Positions 1 to 8,593 of a DNA stretch of 64,000 nucleotides are shown piece by piece. Position 1 is the stretch's first letter. Every line of letters starts with the position of its first letter. The notes beneath the pieces are model-generated. The model searched no databases, had not been told where the DNA came from, and was given only the letters and a program-made list of their open reading frames with translations. The stretch comes from a bacterium (GTDB lineage Bacteria > Bdellovibrionota > UBA2428): contig JAACVK010000033.1 of assembly GCA_009991595.1 (NCBI GenBank), forward strand, positions 1-64,000, read 5' to 3'. Made by a program: the position numbers and the translations under genes.

Positions 1-1
1 A

Positions 2-355
2 ATGTGTTTGCGCCATGCCAGCATTCCCATGCATTCTTTTTTCCAGACCTTTGGAATAACGACTCTGGCGGCTGTGGCCATTGTGCTTCGTTCGGGGTCT
101 CGTTTTGAGTTTTCAAAGCTTAAAACAGTTTGGCCTTTTTTTGCTCTTGGCTCATGCGCGGCTTTAGGTGCGATTGGTTTTCAACTCTACGTTGTTCGTT
201 TGGCTCCGGTGGGTATGGTCGAGGGGGCTAAGAGAGCTTTGACTTTAGTTTTTACTTTAGTTTTTGCTAAGCTCTTCTTTTCAGAAGCCATCAATTCTAA
301 GAAATTGTTTGCCGTTATGATCATGACTATGGGCTTATTGCTTTTGTTGGTTTAA
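2..355 (+). CDS. EamA/DMT-type transporter, C-terminal part (cut by window start)
   Basis: The visible 117 residues are very hydrophobic and form about four membrane segments, ending in a Leu-rich helix. The spacing and the glycine/alanine helix around AAGLGAIGFQ-like residues, followed by a segment beginning LAPVGMVEGAKR, resemble the last half of a drug/metabolite transporter of the EamA fold. The true start lies upstream of the window, so the apparent ATG at position 2 is probably internal. The next gene follows after 11 bases, so the two are probably co-transcribed. The substrate cannot be inferred. Confidence 0.6.
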   Translation: MCLRHASIPMHSFFQTFGITTLAAVAIVLRSGSRFEFSKLKTVWPFFALGSCAALGAIGFQLYVVRLAPVGMVEGAKRALTLVFTLVFAKLFFSEAINSKKLFAVMIMTMGLLLLLV

Positions 356-366
356 GAATAAATTTT

Positions 367-942
367 ATGATCGCTTTGAGTTGTTTTGCTCCATTTGGAG
401 GCCGTCAGGTGAATAATTCCCAGAGACTTTTAGATGAAGTTAAGAAGATTGCTTCCAATTGTCCTGAACTGAATTTGAGCTTTCTCGAGCCGTTGCCTGT
501 GGTCTACGACACTTGTTTTGAGTCTTTGGATGAGAGGCTTCAAGCTCTGTCTTCCAAACCTAGAGTCTTGTTGGCTTTTGGGGAGGCTCCCACAGAGAAG
601 CTTAAACTTGAGTCTGTAGCCACAAATTTAAAGCATTCCAAGAAAGCCGACGAGGCTGGAAATGTTTGCGCAGAGCAGGTGATTGTAGAGGCTGGTCCAA
701 GCTCGATTGAGAATTCCATTGGCTTTTCCAGGCTTTATGAACAATTGGCTCCGAGTGTGAAAACCCACTTTGAGCTGTCGGAGGATTGTGGCCAGTATGT
801 ATGCAACAATCTAAACTATCGTGCGCTCTATGAATTGCCTGACTCTCTTCGTTTTGGTTTTATCCATGTGAGCAACTCTAAAGAGGACTTGTCTCAAGAG
901 GCACGGGCGGTTTTAGAGTTGATTCGACTCATTCATATTTGA
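367..942 (+). CDS. Pyroglutamyl peptidase (peptidase C15)-like protein
   Basis: This 191-residue protein has the length of the pyrrolidone-carboxylate peptidase family, which removes N-terminal pyroglutamate from peptides. The N-terminal FAPFGG...N.S block, a Glu at about residue 82 (LESVATN), a Cys at about 146 (GQYVCN) and a His at about 167 (FIHVS) fit the family Glu-Cys-His catalytic triad in position and order. Overall identity looks low: the Gln-rich segment before the Glu is altered. It is probably a cytosolic peptidase of the same fold whose specificity may differ. It lies 11 bases behind the EamA-type gene on the same strand. Confidence 0.7.
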   Translation: MIALSCFAPFGGRQVNNSQRLLDEVKKIASNCPELNLSFLEPLPVVYDTCFESLDERLQALSSKPRVLLAFGEAPTEKLKLESVATNLKHSKKADEAGNVCAEQVIVEAGPSSIENSIGFSRLYEQLAPSVKTHFELSEDCGQYVCNNLNYRALYELPDSLRFGFIHVSNSKEDLSQEARAVLELIRLIHI

Positions 943-1050
943 GCCAAATTCTCATAAATTACTGTCACTTAGCCGTGGGCTGATGGGCGTGTCGCCGTTG
1001 TTTTTCTAAGGCTCGGGTTCTGGCTAAAAATATGCTAGTTTGCGGGTATT

Positions 1051-1356
1051 ATGAACGGCGAAACTGAAAAGGTTCGAAAAGTAGAAGGCGTGGTTTTGGA
1101 TGATCACAACACGGTTGTGTGGGCGCCCGATTCTTCTCATTCTTCTGGAGCTCAAAAAGGGAAAAAGGCTGGAGCCTTTCAATTCATTATGGCTAAGCCA
1201 TTTTTGATGAAGGCTGCCATAGCGCTTTTACTCTTGCCCGTTCTTTGTTTTCTTGCGATTTTTGCAGTTCTTTTTGCCATCATCGCTTTTTTCTTTGGTC
1301 GGCCCGTTCGAGTTCAGCGTTTTGGGGCTCGCAATATGAAGCCTCGTTCCCGTTAG
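1051..1356 (+). CDS. Small membrane protein, unknown function
   Basis: This is a 101-residue protein with a polar N-terminal half and one long hydrophobic stretch (about residues 50-83) that could cross the membrane once or twice, followed by a short Arg-rich tail. No family is recognised. It stands alone between the C15-like gene and the arginine operon, with more than 60 bases on each side. The basic C-terminus suggests that the tail is cytoplasmic (inference). Confidence 0.45.
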   Translation: MNGETEKVRKVEGVVLDDHNTVVWAPDSSHSSGAQKGKKAGAFQFIMAKPFLMKAAIALLLLPVLCFLAIFAVLFAIIAFFFGRPVRVQRFGARNMKPRSR

Positions 1357-1417
1357 GTTTTTAGATTTTTCTTAAGACTTGAGTGATAGTTCGCAATCCT
1401 TTAAAAGTTTAGCTTAG

Positions 1418-2593
1418 ATGGCTTTTGTTTACCCTAACTACACGCCCTTTGAAGTTTCTTTTGTAAAAGGTGAAGGCGATTTTCTTTATGATGATCAAGG
1501 TAAACGCTATATAGACCTCCTTGCGGGCATTGCAGTCACCAGCGTAGGGCATTGTCATCCTGAAGTCGTCTCAGCTTTGATAAAGCAAGTTCAGACTTTA
1601 TGGCATGTGAGCAATCTTTATCAGTGTCTGTGGCAGGAAGAGTTAGCGGAGCAGTTGATTCGATTGTCTAAGCTTGAGCCTACAAAACTCAATCGAGTGT
1701 TTTTTTGCAATTCAGGAACTGAAGCCAACGAAGCCGCTCTTAAGCTATGCAGAATTTATGGCCAAAGAATTTCTAAGAAAAAGTTCAAAGTGATTTCATT
1801 GTTTGGAAGTTTTCATGGACGAAGCCTAGGTAGTGCCTGCTTGACCGGGCAAAAGAAAGGGCAAGAATTGATGGGGCCTTTACCAGAAGGCTTCCATTAC
1901 ATTGAGCCGAATGATTTAGAATCGTTGGAAGCTGCTTTTGATGAAGATGTTTGCGGCTTTTTTGTCGAGTCGGTTTTGGGCGAAGGTGGAGTGCTTCCTT
2001 TAAAGGCAGAGTTTTTACAAAGAGCTCAAGAGCTTTGTAAAAAACACAGTGCCTTGCTTGTTTGTGATGAAGTGCAAGCTGGAGTCTTCAGAACAGGTCC
2101 TTTCTGGGCCCATCAGAGAAAGGGCGTTGAGCCTGATTTGGTGACAGCTGCAAAGGGCTTGGGCGGAGGCTTTCCAGTTGGTGCGCTCTTAACGAGCGAA
2201 GCGCTTTCAGAAGTTTTGACTCCCGGAACTCACGGAAGCACTTTTGGGGGTAACGCCTTAGCCGTAGCCGCCGCTAGAGCCGTTTTAGATGTCTTAGAGA
2301 AGAACAATGTTTCAGCTCACGTAAAAGAGATGGAGTCTTGTATGGCCGAAAACTTTAACTCCATAAAAGAAAAGTTCCCCAATGTTGTAGAAAGCGTAAG
2401 AGGAGAGGGGCTTCTTTGGGGGCTGGTTCTAAAAGAGGATTTAGTGGCAAAGGACTTTGTGAAAAGGGGTCTAGATCACGGAGTTGTCTTTGGAGGTGCT
2501 GGGAAGAATGTCTTGCGCTTTGCTCCCAATCTCTTGATCAAAAAGTCGAATCTAGAAGACGCCTTCCACCTGCTTGAAAGGGTGTTAGCGTGA
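1418..2593 (+). CDS. argD: Acetylornithine aminotransferase
   Basis: PLP-dependent class III aminotransferase of 391 residues, the usual length. It converts N-acetylglutamate semialdehyde to N-acetylornithine in arginine synthesis. Visible marks are NSGTEANEAALKL (pyridine-ring and phosphate contacts), the VCDEVQ motif with the cofactor-binding Asp, and the AAKGLGGGFPVG block with the Schiff-base Lys. Its stop overlaps the GTG start of argC by four bases, so the two are translationally coupled. It is the first gene of the argD-argC-argJ-argB run; the context supports the arginine role over the closely related succinylornithine or ornithine transaminases. Confidence 0.9.
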   Translation: MAFVYPNYTPFEVSFVKGEGDFLYDDQGKRYIDLLAGIAVTSVGHCHPEVVSALIKQVQTLWHVSNLYQCLWQEELAEQLIRLSKLEPTKLNRVFFCNSGTEANEAALKLCRIYGQRISKKKFKVISLFGSFHGRSLGSACLTGQKKGQELMGPLPEGFHYIEPNDLESLEAAFDEDVCGFFVESVLGEGGVLPLKAEFLQRAQELCKKHSALLVCDEVQAGVFRTGPFWAHQRKGVEPDLVTAAKGLGGGFPVGALLTSEALSEVLTPGTHGSTFGGNALAVAAARAVLDVLEKNNVSAHVKEMESCMAENFNSIKEKFPNVVESVRGEGLLWGLVLKEDLVAKDFVKRGLDHGVVFGGAGKNVLRFAPNLLIKKSNLEDAFHLLERVLA

Positions 2594-3606
2594 AAAGGAA
2601 AATTGCCGTTGTTGGCGCCCGTGGCTATTCGGGTCTTGAGTGTTGTCGCCTATTGTTGAATCACCCCGATTTTGAGTTAGCTGTTGTTACTTCTTCAGAG
2701 ACTTCTTGGCGTCTCTCGGACGAGTTCCCCGGAGCGAAGCTTGATAAAGTGGCTCATTTGAATACCGATGAATTCTTGGCTCAACCGAAAGGGGTTGATG
2801 CTGTGATGTTGGCGACCACCGCTGCGCAGTCATTTGAAGCCGCTCAAAGCTTAAAGGATCAATTTGTTGTGGATTTGAGTGGAGCTTTTAGGCTTGGTGT
2901 GCAGGAAACGAAGGCATTTTACTCGCTTTCCCTGGCCTCAGAAAAGGATTCAGCCGAGAGCCGTTATGGTCTTTGTCCATGGCAAAGGGCCGAGTCTAAA
3001 GGCTTGGTTTCCAATCCGGGGTGTTATCCTACGTCTGTGTTGATGGCTCTGCTTCCCTTGCTTAAAGACGGTCTAGTTCATGGGGAAAATATTGTCATTG
3101 ATGCCAAATCGGGGGTGACCGGGGCGGGCCGATCTCCCAAAGAGATTGCGCAGTTTGCAGAGCTGTCAGAATCTTTGATTCCATATAAAATTGGAGAGCA
3201 TCAACATCAGCCTGAGATAAAACGTTTTATTAAACACTTTGCAGGCATGGACCCTAGTTTTACTTTTACAACTACGCTTGTGCCCATTTCTCGGGGAATT
3301 TTGTCGAGCATTTATGTTCAGGCGGCAGCCGGCGCGAATATGGAAAAAATTGCGGAAAGTTATAGAAATCACTATGGAGAATACAGTCTGTTTGATTTTT
3401 ATGCTTATGAATCTGGGAGCGAGCTAACCCAGCTGTCCTTGAAGAAAGTTGCTGGAACCAACCGAACCCGAGTTGTTGTTAGGCAGAGTGAGAATGGTTT
3501 TGTTATCTTCAGCATGATTGATAATTTACTCAAAGGCGCTGCCTCTCAGGCGATTGAAAATCTGAACAGGCATTTTAAATTTCCCATTGGTCTGGGTTTA
3601 GACTAA
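2590..3606 (+). CDS. argC: N-acetyl-gamma-glutamyl-phosphate reductase
   Basis: This 338-residue NADPH-dependent reductase makes N-acetylglutamate semialdehyde. The N-terminal GARGYSGLECCRLL is the Rossmann dinucleotide motif, and SNPGCYPTS carries the catalytic Cys. The block GAGRSPKE and the later GEHQHQPEI are also typical of ArgC. Translation starts at a GTG that overlaps the argD stop (GTGA), and argJ follows after about 10 bases, so this is an operon gene. Confidence 0.92.
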   Translation: MKRKIAVVGARGYSGLECCRLLLNHPDFELAVVTSSETSWRLSDEFPGAKLDKVAHLNTDEFLAQPKGVDAVMLATTAAQSFEAAQSLKDQFVVDLSGAFRLGVQETKAFYSLSLASEKDSAESRYGLCPWQRAESKGLVSNPGCYPTSVLMALLPLLKDGLVHGENIVIDAKSGVTGAGRSPKEIAQFAELSESLIPYKIGEHQHQPEIKRFIKHFAGMDPSFTFTTTLVPISRGILSSIYVQAAAGANMEKIAESYRNHYGEYSLFDFYAYESGSELTQLSLKKVAGTNRTRVVVRQSENGFVIFSMIDNLLKGAASQAIENLNRHFKFPIGLGLD

Positions 3607-3616
3607 ATAGAAGATC

Positions 3617-4816
3617 ATGATTCAAAATGGTCCAGGAAATCAACGAACGCCACTTCCAGAAGGCTTTGGTGCCTATGCAACCAATTCTGGGGTTCGAAAG
3701 TATCGACCTGATTTGGGAGTAATTGTTTCTGACCGTCCGGCTAAAGCTGTGGCGGTCTACACTCAAAACACTTGCCAATCTAACCATATTAAGTATTGTC
3801 AGAAGGTGTTGCCGACCGATGGGCTGCGTGTGTTGATTTGCAACTCTGGACAAGCCAATACGGCAACTGGTCAACAAGGATATCAAGATAATCTAGATAT
3901 GATTACAGAAATTGCTAGACGTTTTGACGTGAGGCCTGATCAGGTCGTGTCGGCTTCAACTGGAATCATTGGAGTGCGAATTCAGCTTGATAAGATTGTT
4001 TCTTCTTTCGGAGATCTGCTCATGCATAAGAGTGGTCATGCCGAAAGCTTTGCGACCGCCATCATGACGACTGACCTTGTTCCCAAAACAGCAACCACTC
4101 TTGTTTCGTTAAGTGGCGGACAGGTTCGAATTACCGGAGTTTGCAAGGGCTCTGGAATGATCCATCCAAATATGGCCACTATGCTTGGCTATTTGTTTAC
4201 GGATGCAGATGTTGAACTGAATTGGCTAGCAGACACTCTAAGAGCAGTGACTGATGATTCTTTTAATATGATCAGCGTTGATGGTGAAACCAGTCCAAAT
4301 GACACGGTCTTTGCTGTGGCCAACGGTTGTAGTGGCGTGAAGGTTGAAAAGCCCGAGGACAGAGCCCTCTTTATGTCGTCGTTGATGAGTGTAGCCAAAC
4401 AGCTCGCTAAGAGCATTGCTCGTGATGGAGAAGGTGCCACTAAACTTTTGGAAGTCAGTGTTAATGGAATGCCTGATGTGATGCTCGCTAGAAAAGTTGC
4501 AAGAAGTATTGTAACGAGTCCTTTGGTTAAAACGGCGGTTCATGGCGGCGATCCAAATTGGGGTCGTATTTATTCGCGCATTGGACAAGAAGGTGTGCCG
4601 TTTGAGATTGTTCAAAACTTAGATTTGTTCATTGGAGAAGTGGCTATTCTTAAGGCAGGAGAACCCCTGGCGATGGATTATTATAAAATTCGAATGGGTT
4701 TGGCCGAGGATGAGGTAAAGGTGGCTCTTGATTTTCATTCCGGAGACAAAGCTGCGGTTGCCTGGGGTTGTGATTTAACTAAAAAATACGTTGATATTAA
4801 TACTGAATACAATTGA
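3617..4816 (+). CDS. argJ: Glutamate N-acetyltransferase / ornithine acetyltransferase
   Basis: ArgJ of 399 residues. It transfers the acetyl group from N-acetylornithine to glutamate, closing the cyclic arginine pathway; some members also use acetyl-CoA. The self-cleavage site lies in KGSGMIHPNMATML, with Thr at about residue 188 as the expected nucleophile, and the STGIIG oxyanion loop lies at about 114-119. The C-terminal HGGDPNWGRI block is also diagnostic. The protein should be processed autocatalytically into two chains. It sits between argC and argB; its stop overlaps the argB ATG by one base. Confidence 0.93.
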   Translation: MIQNGPGNQRTPLPEGFGAYATNSGVRKYRPDLGVIVSDRPAKAVAVYTQNTCQSNHIKYCQKVLPTDGLRVLICNSGQANTATGQQGYQDNLDMITEIARRFDVRPDQVVSASTGIIGVRIQLDKIVSSFGDLLMHKSGHAESFATAIMTTDLVPKTATTLVSLSGGQVRITGVCKGSGMIHPNMATMLGYLFTDADVELNWLADTLRAVTDDSFNMISVDGETSPNDTVFAVANGCSGVKVEKPEDRALFMSSLMSVAKQLAKSIARDGEGATKLLEVSVNGMPDVMLARKVARSIVTSPLVKTAVHGGDPNWGRIYSRIGQEGVPFEIVQNLDLFIGEVAILKAGEPLAMDYYKIRMGLAEDEVKVALDFHSGDKAAVAWGCDLTKKYVDINTEYN

Positions 4817-5577
4817 TGTCGGTTGTCATTAAAATTGGTGGATCTGTTCTACAAGATTCATTGACTATTTCTAATCTGACTCAGCAACTAAAAAAAATAG
4901 AATCTATTTTGCCTCGTTATGTTTTACTCCACGGGGGTGGGCCTGCCATTGCAGGAGAGCTTTCTAAACTTGGTCTTGATTTTGAGTTTGTAAATGGAGT
5001 TAGAAGGACCACCGAAGCGATGATGCCCGCTGTCGAGAAGGCTTTGTGGGATGTTGTGAATGCTCAGCTTTCTAGAGCTTTTGATGTGGCTGGAATTTCA
5101 CATAAGAGACTCTGCGGTTTTAAGGATAAAATTTTGCTTTCGCGAATTTACGACGAAAGTCTTGGTCTTGTAGGCGAAGTGACGGAATGTCGCTTTGAGC
5201 GAGAAGACTTGCAACGACCTGTTTTGCTTTCTCCTATGGGGGTGGATGAAAAGGGCGCTCCCCTGAATGTGAACGCCGATTTTGCGGCTCAGGAGGTCGC
5301 CGTCGCCCTAAAGGCCAAGACGTTGATTTTTTTAAGTGACCAGAAAGGTGTTCTTAACCTCCAAGGAGATTTGTTTTCCAAAATTGATTCTCAATTGGCT
5401 CGAGATTTGATCGACCAGGGTGTTATTTCTGGTGGGATGAGGGCTAAGGTTGAACAGATTTGCGTTGCTTTAAGCTCGGGGGTGGGAGAGGTCGTTCTTT
5501 TAGATGGCCGCAGTCCCGATGCTTTGATTGAATACTTTGAGGAGTCTAAGCTTCAGGGAACAAAATTCGTAAACTAG
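4816..5577 (+). CDS. argB: Acetylglutamate kinase
   Basis: Amino-acid-kinase fold protein of about 253 residues. It phosphorylates N-acetylglutamate in arginine synthesis. Evidence: VVIKIGGSVL at the N-terminus, the LLHGGGPAI glycine loop, the VNGVRRT substrate segment and the LNVNADFAA nucleotide region. I chose the ATG at 4816, which forms a TGATG junction with the argJ stop; a TTG at 4813 is in frame but less likely. It is the last gene of the cluster. There is no N-terminal extension of the kind seen in some arginine-sensitive kinases. Confidence 0.9.
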   Translation: MSVVIKIGGSVLQDSLTISNLTQQLKKIESILPRYVLLHGGGPAIAGELSKLGLDFEFVNGVRRTTEAMMPAVEKALWDVVNAQLSRAFDVAGISHKRLCGFKDKILLSRIYDESLGLVGEVTECRFEREDLQRPVLLSPMGVDEKGAPLNVNADFAAQEVAVALKAKTLIFLSDQKGVLNLQGDLFSKIDSQLARDLIDQGVISGGMRAKVEQICVALSSGVGEVVLLDGRSPDALIEYFEESKLQGTKFVN

Positions 5578-5654
5578 CGCTTTCCTGACAAGGTGTTCGC
5601 GAAATATCATAAAAGGTGTTTCCCAAAAGAACTCACACCCCTTACAACTAAGGT

Positions 5655-6398
5655 ATGGTTGTCACAAGAATTGCTCCTACTCCTTCGGGTTTTTTGCATG
5701 CAGGAAATATTCACAACTTCAAACTCATTGACCAATACGTTAAGGAACACGCTGGAAAGTTGATTCTTCGGATTGATGATTCTGATGAAGCGCGCGTCCG
5801 TGATGAATATTTAACCGATATATTTCGTGTATTGGAAGAATTGAAAATTAAAATAGATGAAGGTCCAACAAGTCCCGAAGACTTTAAGGCAAAATACTCC
5901 CAATCGTTAAGGTTGGCTGAGTATGATTTGGCTGTGGAAAGTCTCAAAAAGAAGGGCTTATTGTTTGCTTGTGCTTGTTCTCGCAAAGATATTCAAAAGC
6001 AGAGCTCTGATGGTCGCTATCCGGGAACTTGTCGAGACAAGGGGCTGGATTTAGAAAGGGAAGGTTTGACCCTTCGTTTTAATTCTAAATGTGCTGCCCC
6101 CATAAGAGTTTCTCCTCAAGGCGATCAACATGCGAGTATTTATAACCTGGAAGACACCATGGGTGACTTCGTAGTTCGAAAGCGCGATGGTCAAGCTTCT
6201 TATCAAGTGGTGAGTCTTTTAGAAGATGTTCGATTAGGGGTGAATACGATTATTCGCGGAGAAGATTTGTTTTCTTCAACGCTCGCTCAAATGGCCATGG
6301 CAAAATCTCTCGGCTTAGAAGACTTTTTAAAAGTTACCTTTATTCATCATGAGTTGATTCGCGATGAGAATGGTCAAAAACTGTCCAAATCGACATAA
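5655..6398 (+). CDS. gluQ: Glutamyl-Q tRNA(Asp) synthetase-like protein, C-terminally short
   Basis: Class I GluRS catalytic-domain paralogue, expected to glutamylate queuosine of tRNA-Asp. The HIGH-type motif is HAGN at about residues 15-18. A zinc site characteristic of GluQ-RS is visible as C106, C108, Y122 and C126. The protein ends at residue 247 immediately after the KMSKS-type loop (KLSKS, 242-246), whereas family members usually continue for some tens of residues. A long hairpin element begins 14 bases after the stop, so the C-terminus may have been replaced or lost. The catalytic loops are intact, so activity is possible but uncertain. Confidence 0.75.
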   Translation: MVVTRIAPTPSGFLHAGNIHNFKLIDQYVKEHAGKLILRIDDSDEARVRDEYLTDIFRVLEELKIKIDEGPTSPEDFKAKYSQSLRLAEYDLAVESLKKKGLLFACACSRKDIQKQSSDGRYPGTCRDKGLDLEREGLTLRFNSKCAAPIRVSPQGDQHASIYNLEDTMGDFVVRKRDGQASYQVVSLLEDVRLGVNTIIRGEDLFSSTLAQMAMAKSLGLEDFLKVTFIHHELIRDENGQKLSKST

Positions 6399-6411
6399 TT
6401 GTTTCTACCTA

Positions 6412-6501
6412 CTCTTGTTTATATATTTAATTGCCCATTCCTCCCCGTGCTCGCTTCGCTGCGCTATGGTCGGAATGGGCAATTAAATATATGAACAAGA
6501 G
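6412..6501 (+). repeat. Long hairpin with conserved loop, copy 1
   Basis: Left arm 6412-6441 and right arm 6472-6501 are 30 bases each and complementary except at one position. They enclose a 30-base loop (6442-6471) that reads TCCCCGTGCTCGCTT and onward on the plus strand. The same loop sequence occurs in the second hairpin at 6537-6612 in opposite orientation with unrelated arms. It follows the gluQ stop by 14 bases. No T-tract follows, so it is not a classical intrinsic terminator. Function unknown. Confidence 0.8.
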
Positions 6502-6536
6502 CAGTAAGTAACTTACTTGGTGGTGGTGGGTGGTGT

Positions 6537-6612
6537 TCTTATTGTGGAATAGGTTTTTCGACCTTAGCGCAGCAAAGCGAGCACGGGGAGAGAAACCTAT
6601 TCCACAATAAGA
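6537..6612 (-). repeat. Long hairpin with conserved loop, copy 2 (inverted)
   Basis: Arms 6537-6556 and 6593-6612 are 20 bases each and perfectly complementary. The enclosed loop, read on the minus strand, matches the loop of copy 1 over about 31 bases with two differences. The arms do not resemble those of copy 1. The element lies about 30 bases beyond the stop of the minus-strand SelO-like gene, so both loops have the same orientation relative to the gene that precedes them. Confidence 0.8.
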
Positions 6613-6641
6613 GATGCATGCGATGAAGCCACTTAAGAAAG

Positions 6642-8453
6642 TCAAATTTCTTCGCGGTTTTCTTCTAAGATGCTTTCTAGAACTTTTATCAGGCCTGGAT
6701 TTTTTGTTTCCTGCCGAGTTTTAGTTTTTCCTGTGTGATATTCCACGAAATCTTTAATAGCGGTAAAAAGTCGGCGGTTGTGATGACATTTCTTGTCGCT
6801 CATAATTCGGTCTGTCACACACATGACTCCGTTGCCAGTGATTCGATCGTATCGATTCACTACAGACGAACGCATGGTTACTTCGAGAATCAGCTTTTTA
6901 AAGGTCGTTCCCAATAGCTTAGAAGCGCGTTTCAAGAGCGATACGTATTCCTTTTGAAGATCATTTAGCTTTTGGATCTGAGTTGAGCTGAGATCAAAGT
7001 CTTCTGGAATGGCATAGTTTGATCCACAGGTTTCTGTGAAGCCTTTTGCGGTATAGTATTTATCGGTTCTCATGTAATGTTGTGGGAATTCCCTTAGGAA
7101 ATCTTTCATACAGAAAACAGCGTTAGACGTGACTCCATCCTCTACTTTGTAGACACCTTTCTTGGATTGAAGACGTTCAAAATATTCAAAGGTTTTTTGA
7201 TAGGTGTCTAGTTGAAGTTTGGGGACAAGTGTTTCGGCCTGTTTGCTGTTGAATCCAATTCTTTTCAGAAGGAAATACTTTTTATAGTGCTCAAAGCGCT
7301 TAGCGAAATCTAGAACAGAAGGGTGGTCTTTAAACTGTTCGATTGGCTTCTTTGTGCCTGTTTTGATGAAGTCAGTCAGCTGTGCAAAGTTTTGAATGAT
7401 GTGACGGGCTTTCAACTTCTGTTCGCCTATGGTGGTCGACCAACGATCGTCGTCGTCATAGCGATATTCTTTGTGGAATAGGCCAAACTGTCTAACAGAA
7501 CCATAGTCTAGGATTCCGGCATCAGCGGCCAGAATGTTGTCTCCGTCCCAGTCGAGCCAGCAAAAAATATAGAAGCTTTCAAATAAGGCGGTGGAGTGAG
7601 CAAAGGCATCGCAAATATTCGTTAAGAATGTATCGTAAAGATGTTCGCCGGTGTTTCTCCTCCAACTTCGGTTGTGCAGTTGTCTTTCTATAAAAAGATT
7701 TACAAGGGCTCTAAGTTCTTTAACTTTGCCCATTTTCAAATACCGAAACATGTGAGCTGGGCGGATTAAATTCTTCCCCGCTCGCACGTTTATACTTTGT
7801 TTCCCGGGATACCTTAGAACGGCGAGTGTTCTCTCGGTGGGATAGCCATAATGGTTGAAGACTTCGCTCATTAAAATGGCTGCAATGCCATCGCTTAAGT
7901 CGGCGGTGCCACATCCATAGGAAACGCCTGGATCGCCACTCTTAAAAAACTTTCCAGATTTTGCAGTGGCAGGACTTAGGCATGTTGCACCTGTTCCACA
8001 GCTTGTTATGTCCCAAGTGGCGTCTTTGCCTTTGAATTGCCCGTTCCAAATGCTGCGACCATCGCCACTTGTTTTTCCTTGGCGACTTTCGTGTTGAAGC
8101 TGCAAGTAGCGAGTTGCATAATAAAAATTTTCTTTAACGTCTGACTTTTTAAAACGTCGACCATTTTGAATGTCGTTTTCATTAATAATAGTGATGGAAA
8201 ATGTGTCGATGATGGCTTTTTCTAAATCGTTGGTGAGAATTTCGGGGTGGTTTTGCGGAATAACTCCCATTTCCTTTGCGAGCGCAAAGTTAAAGTAGGC
8301 AACCTCGGCGCCTTTGCGTTTTCTGGCTCTATAGGGAACGCCAATATCGTCGACTTTATCCCAAAGTTCATGGGAGCCGTTGATGCTGCAAAGTTTGTCG
8401 TAGTTTTGTTGACTACGCTTGTTCTCTTTAGGCTTTCTAGTTACTTTTGCCAT
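6642..8453 (-). CDS. SelO/YdiU-family pseudokinase-like protein (possible protein adenylyltransferase)
   Basis: This 603-residue protein shows a degenerate but ordered set of SelO motifs: GDGRS at about 130-134, WDITSCGTG at about 147-155 in place of the usual WDLQLKGAG, then LSDGIAAILMSEVF, an SINVRAG-N-IRP block, and DWDGDN at about 301-306 followed by ILDYG with the second metal-type Asp at about 316. SelO proteins transfer AMP from ATP to Ser, Thr or Tyr of target proteins. The similarity is distant and the C-terminal third is not recognised. There is no signal peptide. It is convergent with gluQ and divergent from the M3 peptidase gene. Confidence 0.6.
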   Translation of the reverse strand: MAKVTRKPKENKRSQQNYDKLCSINGSHELWDKVDDIGVPYRARKRKGAEVAYFNFALAKEMGVIPQNHPEILTNDLEKAIIDTFSITIINENDIQNGRRFKKSDVKENFYYATRYLQLQHESRQGKTSGDGRSIWNGQFKGKDATWDITSCGTGATCLSPATAKSGKFFKSGDPGVSYGCGTADLSDGIAAILMSEVFNHYGYPTERTLAVLRYPGKQSINVRAGKNLIRPAHMFRYLKMGKVKELRALVNLFIERQLHNRSWRRNTGEHLYDTFLTNICDAFAHSTALFESFYIFCWLDWDGDNILAADAGILDYGSVRQFGLFHKEYRYDDDDRWSTTIGEQKLKARHIIQNFAQLTDFIKTGTKKPIEQFKDHPSVLDFAKRFEHYKKYFLLKRIGFNSKQAETLVPKLQLDTYQKTFEYFERLQSKKGVYKVEDGVTSNAVFCMKDFLREFPQHYMRTDKYYTAKGFTETCGSNYAIPEDFDLSSTQIQKLNDLQKEYVSLLKRASKLLGTTFKKLILEVTMRSSVVNRYDRITGNGVMCVTDRIMSDKKCHHNRRLFTAIKDFVEYHTGKTKTRQETKNPGLIKVLESILEENREEI

Positions 8454-8509
8454 CTCTATATTTCTTAACGGCGCATTAACTCTAAAAGTTTAAAGCTCTT
8501 GATGCTGAG

Positions 8510-8536
8510 CGACAGAGATTCAAAAGCTTTCTGTCG
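8510..8536. promoter_or_regulatory. Inverted repeat between divergent genes
   Basis: CGACAGA at 8510-8516 and TCTGTCG at 8530-8536 form a perfect 7-base inverted repeat with a 13-base spacer. It lies in the 140-base space between the divergent SelO-like and M3 peptidase genes. It could be an operator or a leader hairpin of the M3 peptidase mRNA; no protein is known to bind it. The M3 start is set by GGGAGG a few bases before 8594. Confidence 0.3.
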
Positions 8537-8593
8537 TGATGGTCCCTTAATTTAGGATCAGGGCGTAGAATAATGACTTCGGGAGGCTTTTAA

